Origin: Silurus meridionalis
Taxonomy: Eukaryota; Chordata; Actinopteri; Siluriformes; Siluridae
DNA: 64,000 nt
Assembly (NCBI RefSeq): GCF_014805685.1
Contig: NC_060886.1
Coordinates: 12,172,608-12,236,607 of the forward strand
Direction: 5' to 3'
Positions within the stretch are counted from its first letter, which is position 1; every line of letters begins with the position of its first letter. The translations under genes were made by a program, and so were the position numbers. Below, in pieces: positions 26,044-36,668 of this stretch. The notes under the pieces were generated by a model, which was not told the origin of the DNA, did no database searches, and worked only from the letters and a program-made list of their open reading frames with translations.

Positions 26044-28168
26044 GCTTCCTGTTCCTGAGCCATTTGTCTTCAATGGCGATCCCATACAATTCATTGAATG
26101 GAAGGCAGCATTCACTTCACTCATAGACCAAAGGGCAATCACGCCAGCCGAAAAACTATACTACCTAAAAAAGTACATTGGTGGCCCAGCACGGCAGGCT
26201 TTAGATGGCAACTTTTACCGAAATGACAATGAAGCATACCAAGAGGCGTGGGACAAACTAAATCGTCGCTTTGGCCAACCATTCGCCATTCAGAGAGCGT
26301 TTAGAGAGAAGCTCAACAACTGGCCGAGAATTCCATCGAAGGATGCTGAAGGACTGAGACGCTTCTCAGATTTTCTGAATGCTTGTCAAGATGCCATGCC
26401 TCATGTCAAGGGTCTCGACATATTAAACGACTGTGAAGAAAATCAGAAGCTCGTTCACAAACTACCAGACTGGGCAGCTTTACGCTGGAACCGACAAGTC
26501 ACGCAAAGCCTAAATGAAAATCAAGAATTCCCAAGTTTCAAAGAGTTTGCTAGATTCACGTCAGATGAAGCCGAGATTGCTTGTAATCCCATTACGTCCT
26601 TTCATGCCCTTCATTTGTCAGATTCTATCACTGAGAAGAGAAACCTCAGAGATGTGAAGAAAACCAAAGCTAGTGTGAGAGACTGCCGTCATCGTCTTTT
26701 CTGTAACCGCTGTAAAGGAAAGCATCCTACAGCCCTGCATGATGACAACTATAAAAGTGAAAGGACTACATCAGAACCAGAAACAAATCAAAGTGCTGCT
26801 GCAACGTCACTCAGTGTAGCAGGTAAAAGCTCATCAAACACTTCTATGGTGATACCAGTCTGGGTTTCATCTAAAAATGATCCAACCACTGAGAAACTCG
26901 TCTATGCACTGCTCGACACTCAAAGCGATACTACTTTCATTGACCAAGAAGTGAGTGATGGTCTTAATGTTGACAAGTATCCAGTGAAACTGAAGTTGAC
27001 AACTATGAGCGGCAGAGACACGGTGATCACAAGCGAAGGTGTCTCTGGGCTTCGTGTTAGAGGATATAGTTCTGCAGTTCAAGTCGATCTTCCGGTCACC
27101 TATACAAAGGACTGCATACCTGTCAACCGCTCTCACATTCCCACTTGTGAGACGGCTAAAAAATGGAGTCATCTGGCAGAAATAGTGGATGAAATACAGC
27201 CACTTAAGGACTGTGTAGTAGGTCTTTTGATCGGCTACAACTGCTCAAGAGCTATGGCACCAAGTAAGGTCCTTTTAGGAGACGACGAGGAACCCTATGC
27301 TGTAAAGACTGATTTAGGATGGAGTATTGTAGGGCGCTCACTACAAACCCATGATGCGTTGAGCACACATCATCTGTGTCACAGAATTGCAGTTAAAGAG
27401 CTACCTCCGTTAACTCCTACCGACATCATTCACGTTCTAGAGTCTGACTTCAAAGATGGCAATGACGACAGCAAAATTGTGTCACAAGACGACATCACAT
27501 TTCTTAACATACTGGATAAGGGAATAAGGAAGAATGTGTCTGGACATTATGAAATGCCTCTGCCCTTCAAAAATAGACCCAGCCTGCCTGACAACAAAGG
27601 CTCAGCTATTACGCGCCTCCTTCACCTTAAAAGGAGATTACAACGGGATAAAAGGTATAAGGAACATTATGTTGAGTTCATGGAGGAAGTCATTGGGAAG
27701 GGAGATGCTGAGCAGGTCAATGACGGTGGGAGTGAAGGGGAGAGACGGTACATTCCCCATCATGGTGTGCATCACGCGAAGAAGCCAGATAAACTTCGTG
27801 GAGTGTTTGATTGCTCAGCCAGATCCAAAGGAACAAGCTTAAATGATCACCTCAACTCTGGGCCCAAAACGTTAAACAACTTAAGTGGAGTTCTTCACTT
27901 AAATCTAGCTAAGGAGAATCGTGACATCTACCCTCAAGGTTTGAGATTTGTTACGAGGGACCTTTATGTGGACGATGGGCTCGCAAGTGTCGAAAACACT
28001 GAAGATGCTATTCAGCTTGCCAAGGAAGATATGTATGGCAAGAAAAGGTGGAGACATGTTCAATACCTTGCAGAACAGTTTTGGAGTCGATGGCGAAAGG
28101 AATACCTCGCCAACATAGCTCTTAGACAGCGCTGGCAAGAAGGAATTTACAAGTTGGAGATATCGTAA
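25976..28168 (+). pseudogene. BEL/Pao gag-protease-RT fragment, 730-codon open frame
   Basis: The longest frame in the window. Residues about 20-165 match the Pao gag domain DUF1759 (FNGDPIQFIEWKAAF, LYYLKKYIGG). A CNRCKGKHPTALH zinc-binding motif lies near residue 245. Residues about 295-450 are the A17-type aspartic protease DUF1758 with active-site LLDTQSDTTFID. After GVFDCSARSKGTSLNDHL (start of reverse transcriptase) the palm is deleted and the frame jumps to FVTRDLYVDDGLAS, which keeps the YVDD catalytic Asp pair (27965-27976). A second deletion joins LAKE to an integrase C-terminal segment (QYLAEQFWSRWRKEYL). It cannot give active polymerase or integrase. Confidence 0.9.
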
Positions 28169-28371
28169 TCCTGAAAGGAGAGGATTTGCAGAGGAATGAG
28201 TGGAGATTGGGTAGAGTTTCAAAAGTCACTACTGACAAAGACGGACTTGTACGGAGAGTTAAACTCCAGCTTGGTGACCGTAAGCTTGGCAAAAAAGGGG
28301 AGTGTCTTCACGAGTTGTCGGAAGTCGAGCGCCCAATCCAGAAGCTCGTTCTGTTGCTGGAGTCTAATTAA
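28164..28371 (+). pseudogene. BEL/Pao integrase C-terminal tail
   Basis: A frame shifted relative to the preceding one encodes a short basic tail including NEWRLGRVSKVTTDKDGLVR and LSEVERPIQKLVLLLES, the usual DUF5641-like end of BEL/Pao integrase. The frame break near 28150 separates it from the integrase fragment before it. Confidence 0.85.
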
Positions 28372-28549
28372 ATCTGCTCCTTCCCTCTATAGTGCATAAT
28401 AGTACATAGTCGTTGCTAAGTTTCCTTATCCTTTGGCATAAGTTGTCTTTGTCCTTATACGGGTTCCGGAAAGGTAAATTTTCAGTTTAAATCATTCGTG
28501 CTTAATGTAGTCTGTGTACGTCCCATTATTCACTCATGATTGGTGGGAG

Positions 28550-28909
28550 TGTAACTAACTTTCAGAAAAGAGTAAATAAGGTAATCCTATCCTATCCTGG
28601 GTTAATCTATTTAACTGTGAAGAAGTGTTTTAATGTGTTGTTATCACTGCCACATCTGTGACATAATCGTGTGACATCACAAAAGGGTTTCTTTTAGATG
28701 GCTATTCATGTTTATGTTTGTAAGAGCTGATTGTATTATTTGTTATCTATCTGTTCTGTAGCTCTTACGGTGTTTCACTAAGAAAAGGTTTCTCATCAAG
28801 GAAAGGTAGATTTTGTGTTTCCCAAGGAAAGGCTGACGGCTGAACACAAAATAAAGGCTTTTTGAAACATCAGTACGCTTCACCATTGTCTGGCTGGGGG
28901 TTAGCTACA
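28550..28909 (+). repeat. 3' LTR of the BEL/Pao element (360 bp)
   Basis: Same ends as the 5' LTR, but lacks about 280 bases corresponding to about 23705-23987, including the 29-bp repeats. At the junction there is a small ATCCT tandem (28584-28598). The guanine-rich GGTGGGAG just upstream may be the polypurine tract remnant. Confidence 0.92.
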
Positions 28910-29060
28910 CCTCTCCTCCTCTTCCTTTGGCCAACAGTAGCCCAGTTTCCACCGGTACACTGTTAGCTAACAATACCTGTGGCGGTCATTGGAATTCTGA
29001 TTCGTGATCCACATGTTTGATTTGGCACATGTTTTTTGCATGTTGTTTGTGTGTACTGCT
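28910..29060 (-). mobile_element. 5' continuation of the interrupted LINE
   Basis: Starts with the CCTCT duplication and continues with TCCTCTTCCTTTGGCCAAC, CCAGTTTCCACCGG and GTTTGATTTGGCACATG, which in fish RTE-like elements lie next to the sequence seen at 23600-23665. So the two parts were contiguous before the LTR element inserted. Confidence 0.7.
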
Positions 29061-29543
29061 TACACAAATTCAGCAAATACATTCATTATATGTTTTCTAT
29101 TGAAAAACATTGATCTAAAATCGCTGCTTGAGGCTTAGACCTTTAGAATGATGTATAGTTAGTCATGGTTACTCTTGTCCCCTTTTTATTTAATCTATTG
29201 TTAAACATCAACACCTCCAAACAATGGGATATCGGTCGCGCTAGATAGGGTTTTAAAGCAATTTAACATGCTTCAGTACATGTTAAAGATGTACAACACA
29301 TTGTTTTGTGTTTATTTTCAAAAATGTGCAATAAAAGTAATGCAAGTTACAAACTGGCAATATTGTGAACTGTTTAGCCATAAAAGTTGCTTTATCATTG
29401 ACCTTAAAAACTCACATTCTACACAACTGATGATTTCCATTTCCATGTTAGATTTAAGTGACAAAGAGCAAATATGAAATTAAATATTGCCTCACCCAAC
29501 CTGGATAATGTGTGTCTACCTGTGTGCTCTATTTTGTATCAGG
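29061..29543. other. Upstream region of hao2
   Basis: No clear promoter motif is seen in the AT-rich 480 bases before the hao2 start. A 5' untranslated exon could be present. Confidence 0.4.
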
Positions 29544-31585
29544 ATGAATACTATTGCTAAGGTGTGTCTGACAGATTTTGAGGAGTATGCCAGACAGCAT
29601 CTCTCCAAACCTACCTGGGATTATTATGCAGCTGGAGCAGATGAGTGCTGTACCAGAGATGACAACCTACAGGCCTACAAAAGGTTTTATCACACCAGTT
29701 TTTTCTTTCTCCTAATATAGTAATCCCTTCTGTGTTCACAAATGCCCATATAAGAGACTATCTAATATTAATTGGCCCTCTAGCTCACTAAATAACTATC
29801 TAAGTAAATAACCCAGTCAAGATCATTCAGAAATAAATTTTAAAAAATACATTTTTGGTTGATATCACAACCAGGATTCGTTTAAGGCCACGGATCTTGC
29901 GGGACGTGTCAGTGATTGACACACGAACTACCATTTTGGGCTCTGAGATCAGCTTTCCTGTAGGCATTGCACCCACTGCTTTCCACTGTCTGGCCTGGCA
30001 TGAGGGAGAGCTAGCCACTGCTAGGGGTAAGTGTGAAAATACTAACATTCTTGAGTAAAGCAAGGATTTGATACTATATTATGCATTACAATCTACTCAG
30101 TGTACATAATACATACTGATTTATATAATTTTACATAAGGAGTTGATATATGTGTTTGTACATCTTGTTCCTGTTATGTAAGAACAATTAACATTTGATT
30201 GGAATGTGGTGTCATTTTGGAAATCTGAGTTGGTGCATTATTTTGATGTCTCTATCCTGATTTTATTTTAATCTGCTCTTGCAGCCACAGAATCTGTGAA
30301 CACCTGTTACATTACCAGCACTTACTCCACATGCTCAGTGGAGGAGATATGTGCAGCAGCTCCAAATGGCTACCGCTGGTTCCAGCTCTATGTGTATCGT
30401 GACCGCAAACTTTCGGAGCAGCTTGTGCACAGAGTGGAAGCGCTTGGCTACAAGGCCTTGGTGCTCACTGTCGATGTGCCATACACTGGTAAACGGCGTG
30501 ATGACATCCGCAACCAGTTTAAACTCCCCCCTCATCTGAAAGTGAAGAACTTTGAAGGCATGTTTCAGGTAATTATATACATAGAGCTAAAATGTTTCTC
30601 ACACACACACACATTGCTTGTGAATGTGATTACATGATATTGACCCAATTTATCTTGTGTTTTTTTGTGTGGGTGTGTGGGTTATGTGTATTGATAAGCC
30701 TGAATGCTTCCTATTACAGGAAACTGCAGAAACTGAAGAGTATGGTGTTCCATCCAACACACTTGACCCATCCATAAACTGGAAAGACATACACTGGCTA
30801 CAGTCTCTCACTCGCCTGCCCATTATTATTAAAGGTATCCTCACTAAAGAGGATGCAGAGCTGGCTGTGGAACATGGTGTTCAAGGGATAATTGTATCCA
30901 ACCATGGAGGTCGACAGCTAGACGGGGGACCAGCCACAGTGAGAAACAGCATGTTTTATTGGATTCCATAGCTTATAAAACTTTTACTCTATGCTGCACC
31001 ATGTTTTGAAATTATTATTCTTACCAGCACTCTGCCCTTGTCCTCCATTTTTCCAAACAGATTGACTGTTTGTCTGAGATAGTGGATACAGTGCAAGGCC
31101 GGATTGAGGTGTACATGGATGGAGGGATTCGCACAGGCAGTGACGTGCTGAAGGCCTTGGCTTTGGGAGCCAAATGTGTGTTTATTGGAAGACCTGCAAT
31201 CTGGGGCCTTGCTTACAAGGTAACTGTGACAAAGTGTGTGTGTGTCTGTGTCTGTGTCTGTGTGCATGTCCATGTTGGATTGAACACTTGCAATGTAGCT
31301 ATGAATATTAATGACTACTGTCACTTTCGATCTAAATTTGTTTTGGATAGGGTGAAGAGGGTGTGAAAGAAGTTCTGCAAATTCTGAATGAGGAGTTCCG
31401 TCTATCCATGGGCTTATCTGGTACTTCTTAGTCGGAGTACTCATGTATCTCATTGCATTCTCTTTTAATAGAAAATGTACTGTATGTCATAGATCATTCT
31501 GCTCATTAAAATCTCTCTTTTCTTTTTAGGTTGCAGAAACATGGCTGAAATCAACAGGAACCTCATTCATATTTCTAAACTCTGA
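29544..31585 (+). CDS. hao2: Hydroxyacid oxidase 2 (peroxisomal)
   Basis: FMN-dependent oxidase that converts long-chain 2-hydroxyacids to 2-oxoacids with release of hydrogen peroxide, in peroxisomes. Coding exons are 29544-29683, 29875-30026, 30285-30568, 30720-30938, 31061-31219, 31351-31420 and 31530-31585; all junctions are GT-AG and phases close to 359 residues (family about 350-370). Visible active-site residues, by alignment to glycolate oxidase: Tyr133 (QLYVYRD), Asp161 (TVDVPY), Arg168, Lys230 (IIIKG), His254 and Arg257 (SNHGGRQLD). The protein ends in SKL, a type 1 peroxisome signal. [11 protein letters not shown] and [12 protein letters not shown] favour HAO2 over glycolate oxidase HAO1. 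Start chosen at the first Met of the exon, giving the family-like [10 protein letters not shown] at residue 7. Confidence 0.95.
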
Positions 31586-31626
31586 ACAAATGAAAGAAAA
31601 TAAGGGACAAGATCAAGATTAGCCTC

Positions 31627-31632
31627 AATAAA
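31627..31632 (+). terminator. Poly(A) signal for hao2
   Basis: AATAAA 42 bases after the stop codon. Confidence 0.7.
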
Positions 31633-33139
31633 GAATGTTCTCCTTCAGGCATAATTAATAACTCTAAAGGGCTGATGAGCGCAGTTGTTGAAAACCGGTT
31701 CTTATTACATTATCTATAACACTATAATAATCCTTAATTATATTAAAGATCCTTAACACTAAGAATAATTTAATATGATTGAAGAGGTATTTCATGTGTT
31801 TGTAAATGAATGCAGGTTTGTTATCTTACTTACACACAGTTCTTTTTCAATGACAGTGAAAGTCAAGGAGAAAATGATCAAACTTTAATATCTAAGGGTC
31901 GGGTTAGCTGGTTTGTTAAGTTTGACCACGTGATGGTGAGCTTTATGGATTGTTTATAGTACAGACTGAAACACTGGATTTAGCAGTGTATTACAAGTGG
32001 ATGGAAGGGTCTGGTGACAAAAAGGGTTTGGAAAGTCATTGCAAAGAAGGATAAAATACTGTCTTGTAAAACAGGATTATACAGTTTCTGGCATTTATTG
32101 CTAAATTGAAAAAAGAAAACACAATAATACTGAATAATAAACTTTACTGCATGAGCCGGCTCAGATTGATGATTAAATGTCTTGTCTTGGGGATATCTTT
32201 TTTAAGGGTGAAAAAATAAGTCAGAGGTTTATGATAAGGACAAAAGTTATTCTACAAAGTTACATTCTGCACAACTAATGCATAGACTCGATTTACTTAT
32301 TTCATGTCAACTCCACAATGGTATAATGAGTGAAGGTATAGCACATATATATGTGGTGCTTGACACAATTTTTCTTACACAACTATTTAAAGTAAACTGT
32401 AATCTTTGGTGTGGTCTGCTATTCTTTGCAGTGTTAAAAAAGCACTAAAGGCAAGACATCAAAGAATAGGGAAACACCACTGTAATGTAAGAGACATTGG
32501 GATTAGATGATGAGAGTGGATGTATATGCAAATACACCCATACAAGCACACAAACCCCAGGTCACAGTGTATCCATGTGTCCCTTAATGTCTGTATAGAA
32601 AATTGCTAAAACCCTTGATTGAGAAATATAGCATTTAAAAGAGGAAGAAATGTGTCCATGTGACTTAGTAAGACACAGACAAAAAAATAAGAAAAGAGAA
32701 GTGACACAGGAAGTTGAGTGGCTTGTGGTAAACAGCACATTGCAGTAGCAGTAAGGATGCTTAGTGCTGTGATGCAAAGAAGGCCTTGAACCTTCACAGA
32801 ACGTATCAGTGTTCGGTAAGTTCCTGTATAGGAAACCCTTTTCTTCCATTTTTTGAGGAAATGCTATGATATTATGAACATTTTTAATTATTTATTTGCT
32901 GTAAAATCTTTGTTCTATATGATCTATAAATTTGGGGGGCATCTAATTATGAGTGGTGCAAAGGTCATTGCATGTTTAAGTGTAAATGATGTGTTTATGT
33001 AAGTATGTAAATGACTGTATCTGAAAGTTTTGGACACGTACTTTGTGTTATGCTATGTTACACCTGTTCTGGTGGGTTTTTTTTTTTATATAGGCTGCAT
33101 ACAAGGTCTTGCTAACCTCGTTTCACTTCCTTTTTTTAG
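31633..33139. other. Intergenic, hao2 to klhl
   Basis: No gene is seen. It contains one arm (32268-32305) of a 38-bp inverted pair whose other arm lies in the first klhl intron. Confidence 0.5.
32268..32305. repeat. 38-bp inverted repeat, left arm
   Basis: Exact reverse complement of 33615-33652. Pairing ends abruptly on both sides. This arm lacks flanking direct repeats, so it is the likely template of the other. Confidence 0.92.
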
Positions 33140-33249
33140 ACACTCAGTTCTATGAAAGTGTTTTCAGTGTGATCCCAGAACGACATTTAAACGTTCTTTT
33201 GCCTGAAGTGAATACAGTGACAAGCGATTGTTATTTTAACTTCACAAAC

Positions 33250-36200
33250 ATGGGGTAAGATTGTTTTCTGTTAATTCTTTTGTTCATTTTAAAATTATAA
33301 GGTATTTTTATCAGCGAAGCTTTAAAAAGAATTGGCATAAATTAATGTAATATTATTGAACTTTGCATTGTAAATACAGATTATTTACTATATACTGATC
33401 ATAATCTATATGTGAATGCCAACTGCTCAATGCTGCTTAACTGTTGTATAGATTATATAGGACTGACTAAAAATACAATTATTTAGAAAAACATTTTTTT
33501 GACAATGTTAAATGAGGTTCTTTGTACGCTTGGTTGGTTAAGTGTGTACTTGTATGCATAGTTTGAGAACATGCAGAGTATTTTTAGATGCCACTGTCTA
33601 ATTGATCCTTGCTTATGAAATAAGTAAATCGAGTCTATGCATTAGTTGTGCAAGGATCCTTGCTTATCCCTTACTTATAGCTAAGCAGGGCAGATGTTAC
33701 GGAGAGCTTTTGTTTTTTTGTCTTTTGGATCATTTAGAAAGGTTCTGCAATTTGACATCATTATATATTCACCCCCTTTAAGTTTTTTTGCATACATCTT
33801 TGGTCTTGTTTTTTATTTTTTGATCAAATATTCTGGTTAAATTTAGCCAAGAGAACCTCCTAATATTTTCCTTCCAAAAACTCCACATGCTTACCTTTGT
33901 GGACTGAACATTTATCATTGAACAGTAAATATTGTGTGAGGTCAGCATAAACATGGACCAAACTGTCTTTAAAATGTAAGAAAGGATAACATTTTGAATA
34001 TGTAATGTGTTTTAGTTATAGAAAATATAGTAAATGTTTGACTTCTGGTAAAGATCAGATACATGCCGATCTTTTTTCCCATGTTCTGTAAAGGTTTTCA
34101 GGTCAAAGCCCCAAGTGCAGAGTATTGCATTTTTGTTTAGCCCATGAAACCATTAATACTTACTTACTTTGTCATGCCTGTCAGATAAGACTGGTGAACA
34201 ACAAAAATTGGGTGTGTGAACAATTTTTGGAGTACAAGAATGAAAGAAATCCAAATGTATTCAGTTTAAAAGCTTTCTTTTAGAAACAGCGGAGAGGAGG
34301 GAAAACTACACCGAAAACTGTCTCGCATAGGAAGCAGGAGTCAGAGAGAACCTCCAAGGCCCCCACCTCAAGTGGAAAGGCCTCCACCTGTTGCTCCACC
34401 CAGACAACCCGAACCTGCTCCAAAACCTCCTGAGGGTGCAGCAAAACCTATATGTCCTGCTCCCAAAGTCTCTCCAAAGCCCTCTGATGCCTCCTTAAAG
34501 CCTAGTATTCCTCCCAAGCCTCAAATACAGGTGTTCAGTAGCACAGAGCATGGAAATGCCATACTTAAGGTAAAGAATATTACTAATTCTGATTTAATTA
34601 AAATTTGTGTTGCCCTATTTTTATTAGGATAGAATAAAACAGTATGCTAATAATCTTGTACCAACCTTGAGTGTAATGTTTTGTCAGGGTCTGTATCATT
34701 TTCGCTGTGATGAAACCTTGTGTGATGTCACTCTGATGCCTGGCGATAGCACTGAAACCTTTCCAGTTCACAGAGTGATCATGGCTTCAGCCAGCGACTA
34801 CTTTAAAGCCATGTTTACAGGTGAATCCTGATTATATTAAATAAACTTATGTATGTCCTTAGTGCTCAAATAAATTATTTAGATTATACATTTTCTAACA
34901 CAAACTTTAATGAATGGCTCCCTATCTGGCAGGTGGAATGAAAGAACAGGAGCTGACTGAAATTAAACTACATGGAGTGAGCAGCACAGGCCTGAAGAAC
35001 ATTATTGAGTTTATTTATACCTCTCAGCTAAGTCTGAACTTAAGCACCCTCCAAGACACTCTGGAGGCTGCCAGTTTCCTCCAGGTGCTTCCAGTTCTCA
35101 ACTTCTGCAATCAGCTACTTAGCAGTGAGGTATGTGACTTTCATATTTTTCAGAATTCTGAAATTGCTCGATCAAAATCTGATATTGTTTTGAAAGTATG
35201 TATCCCCCCCACCCCCCTATATGTCAGGTCACCATAGAAAACTGTACAGAGGTTGAACGCATTGCTAACGATCTTCTTCTGGAGGACGTCCAGACCCACA
35301 TACACAACTTTGTCTGTCAGAACTTCTCAGCTCTAGTGCAGAGTGGTCATTTTCTGCAGCTTTCTGAGGCCAGTATTGCACATGCCCTTTCAAGTGATTC
35401 ATTGAAGGGATTCTCCGAGATGGAACTCTATCGCACTGCCCGTGCTTGGCTAGCACATAAATCTAGTGAACGCCGGCCTGCAGCCTACACCTTGATGCGC
35501 CACATTCGCTTTCCTCTAATGAGCCCTGCTGAACTCCTACAGATATCTCAGGAGGACCAGGTTGGGGAGGGAAGCATAGAGGAAAAGGAAGGCAAGGAGC
35601 CATTCATGCGTTCTGACACAGCTTGCGTAAACCTACTCTTGGAGGCTAGCAACTACCAGATGTTGCCGTTCCTTCAGCCATTGCTCCAGACAGAGAGGAC
35701 GCGCATTCGTTCAGATACAACACACTTACTGGCTCTGGGTGGGGTAATGAGGCAACAGCTAGTTGTGAGCAGGGAGCTTAGGCTGTATGATGAGGAAGCT
35801 GGAGGCATCTGGAGAGCCCTCCAGCCAATGGAAATGCCTCGCTACCAGCATGGTGTGGCTCTTTTAGGGGGCTTCCTGTACATTGTAGGAGGGCAGAGCA
35901 CTTATGACACAAAGGGTAAGACCGCAGTGGACAGTGCATACAGGTACGACCCTCGTTTTGATCGCTGGCTGCAGGTGGCTTCTCTGAATGAGAAGCGGAC
36001 ATTCTTCCATCTGAGTGCTCTGAAGGGGAAGCTCTATGCTGCTGGGGGGAGAAATGCCACTGGTGAGATTGGTAAGTTTCAGAAATTTGGATACATCTTC
36101 AAATCTGACTCTAACTAGTAGATCATTTTGTACATGATTTAAAGTTCTCCCAAGAATGCATCAAAAGCACTCCCATAGCACTCCCATTCTTGCTGTAATA

Positions 36201-36593
36201 AGGTTATATGCATGAAATAAATAAATGCTTAAATATCTTTGGTCAGTTGGTAGGTCAAGAATCACATTCCTCGCTCTCATAAATATATATGTTTCTATTA
36301 CCCTCCATCATAGTAGTTCCTAAATAATACCTATATGGCCAAAACTATGTGGATACCTGACCATCACATCCATATGCACATTTGTCTAGAAATGTTTGTA
36401 TGCTGCGGCATTATGATTTCCCTCTACTGGAACAGAAGGGGCCAAACCTCTTCCATCATGACAATGCTGATGTGCACAAATTGAGGCCCATATAGACATA
36501 GTTAGCAAGCAAGGAGCAAGGAGAAAGAGGACATCAGCTCTATACTAGTGCCATGCTTTTGAAATGGACACATATGAGTGTGATGATTAGGTG

Positions 36594-36668
<75 letters not shown>

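Larger units (their letters stand above)
23666..28909 (+). mobile_element. BEL/Pao LTR retrotransposon, internally deleted, with TSD
   Basis: The element begins TGTAACTAAC, ends GTTAGCTACA and is flanked on both sides by CCTCT (23661-23665 and 28910-28914), a 5-bp target duplication. The 5' LTR is 23666-24298 and the 3' LTR 28550-28909. Between them are gag, an A17-type protease, a fragment of reverse transcriptase and the integrase C-terminus, in broken frames. Most of reverse transcriptase, RNase H and the integrase core are missing. The order gag-protease-RT-integrase and the protein sequence mark BEL/Pao. Over the about 310 bases shared by both LTRs I count about four substitutions, so the insertion is young. 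Confidence 0.93.

Noticed and set aside
34372..34632. GTG start for the kelch gene
   Set aside because: The frame is open further upstream and joins in phase to ATGGG at 33250 through consensus splice sites.
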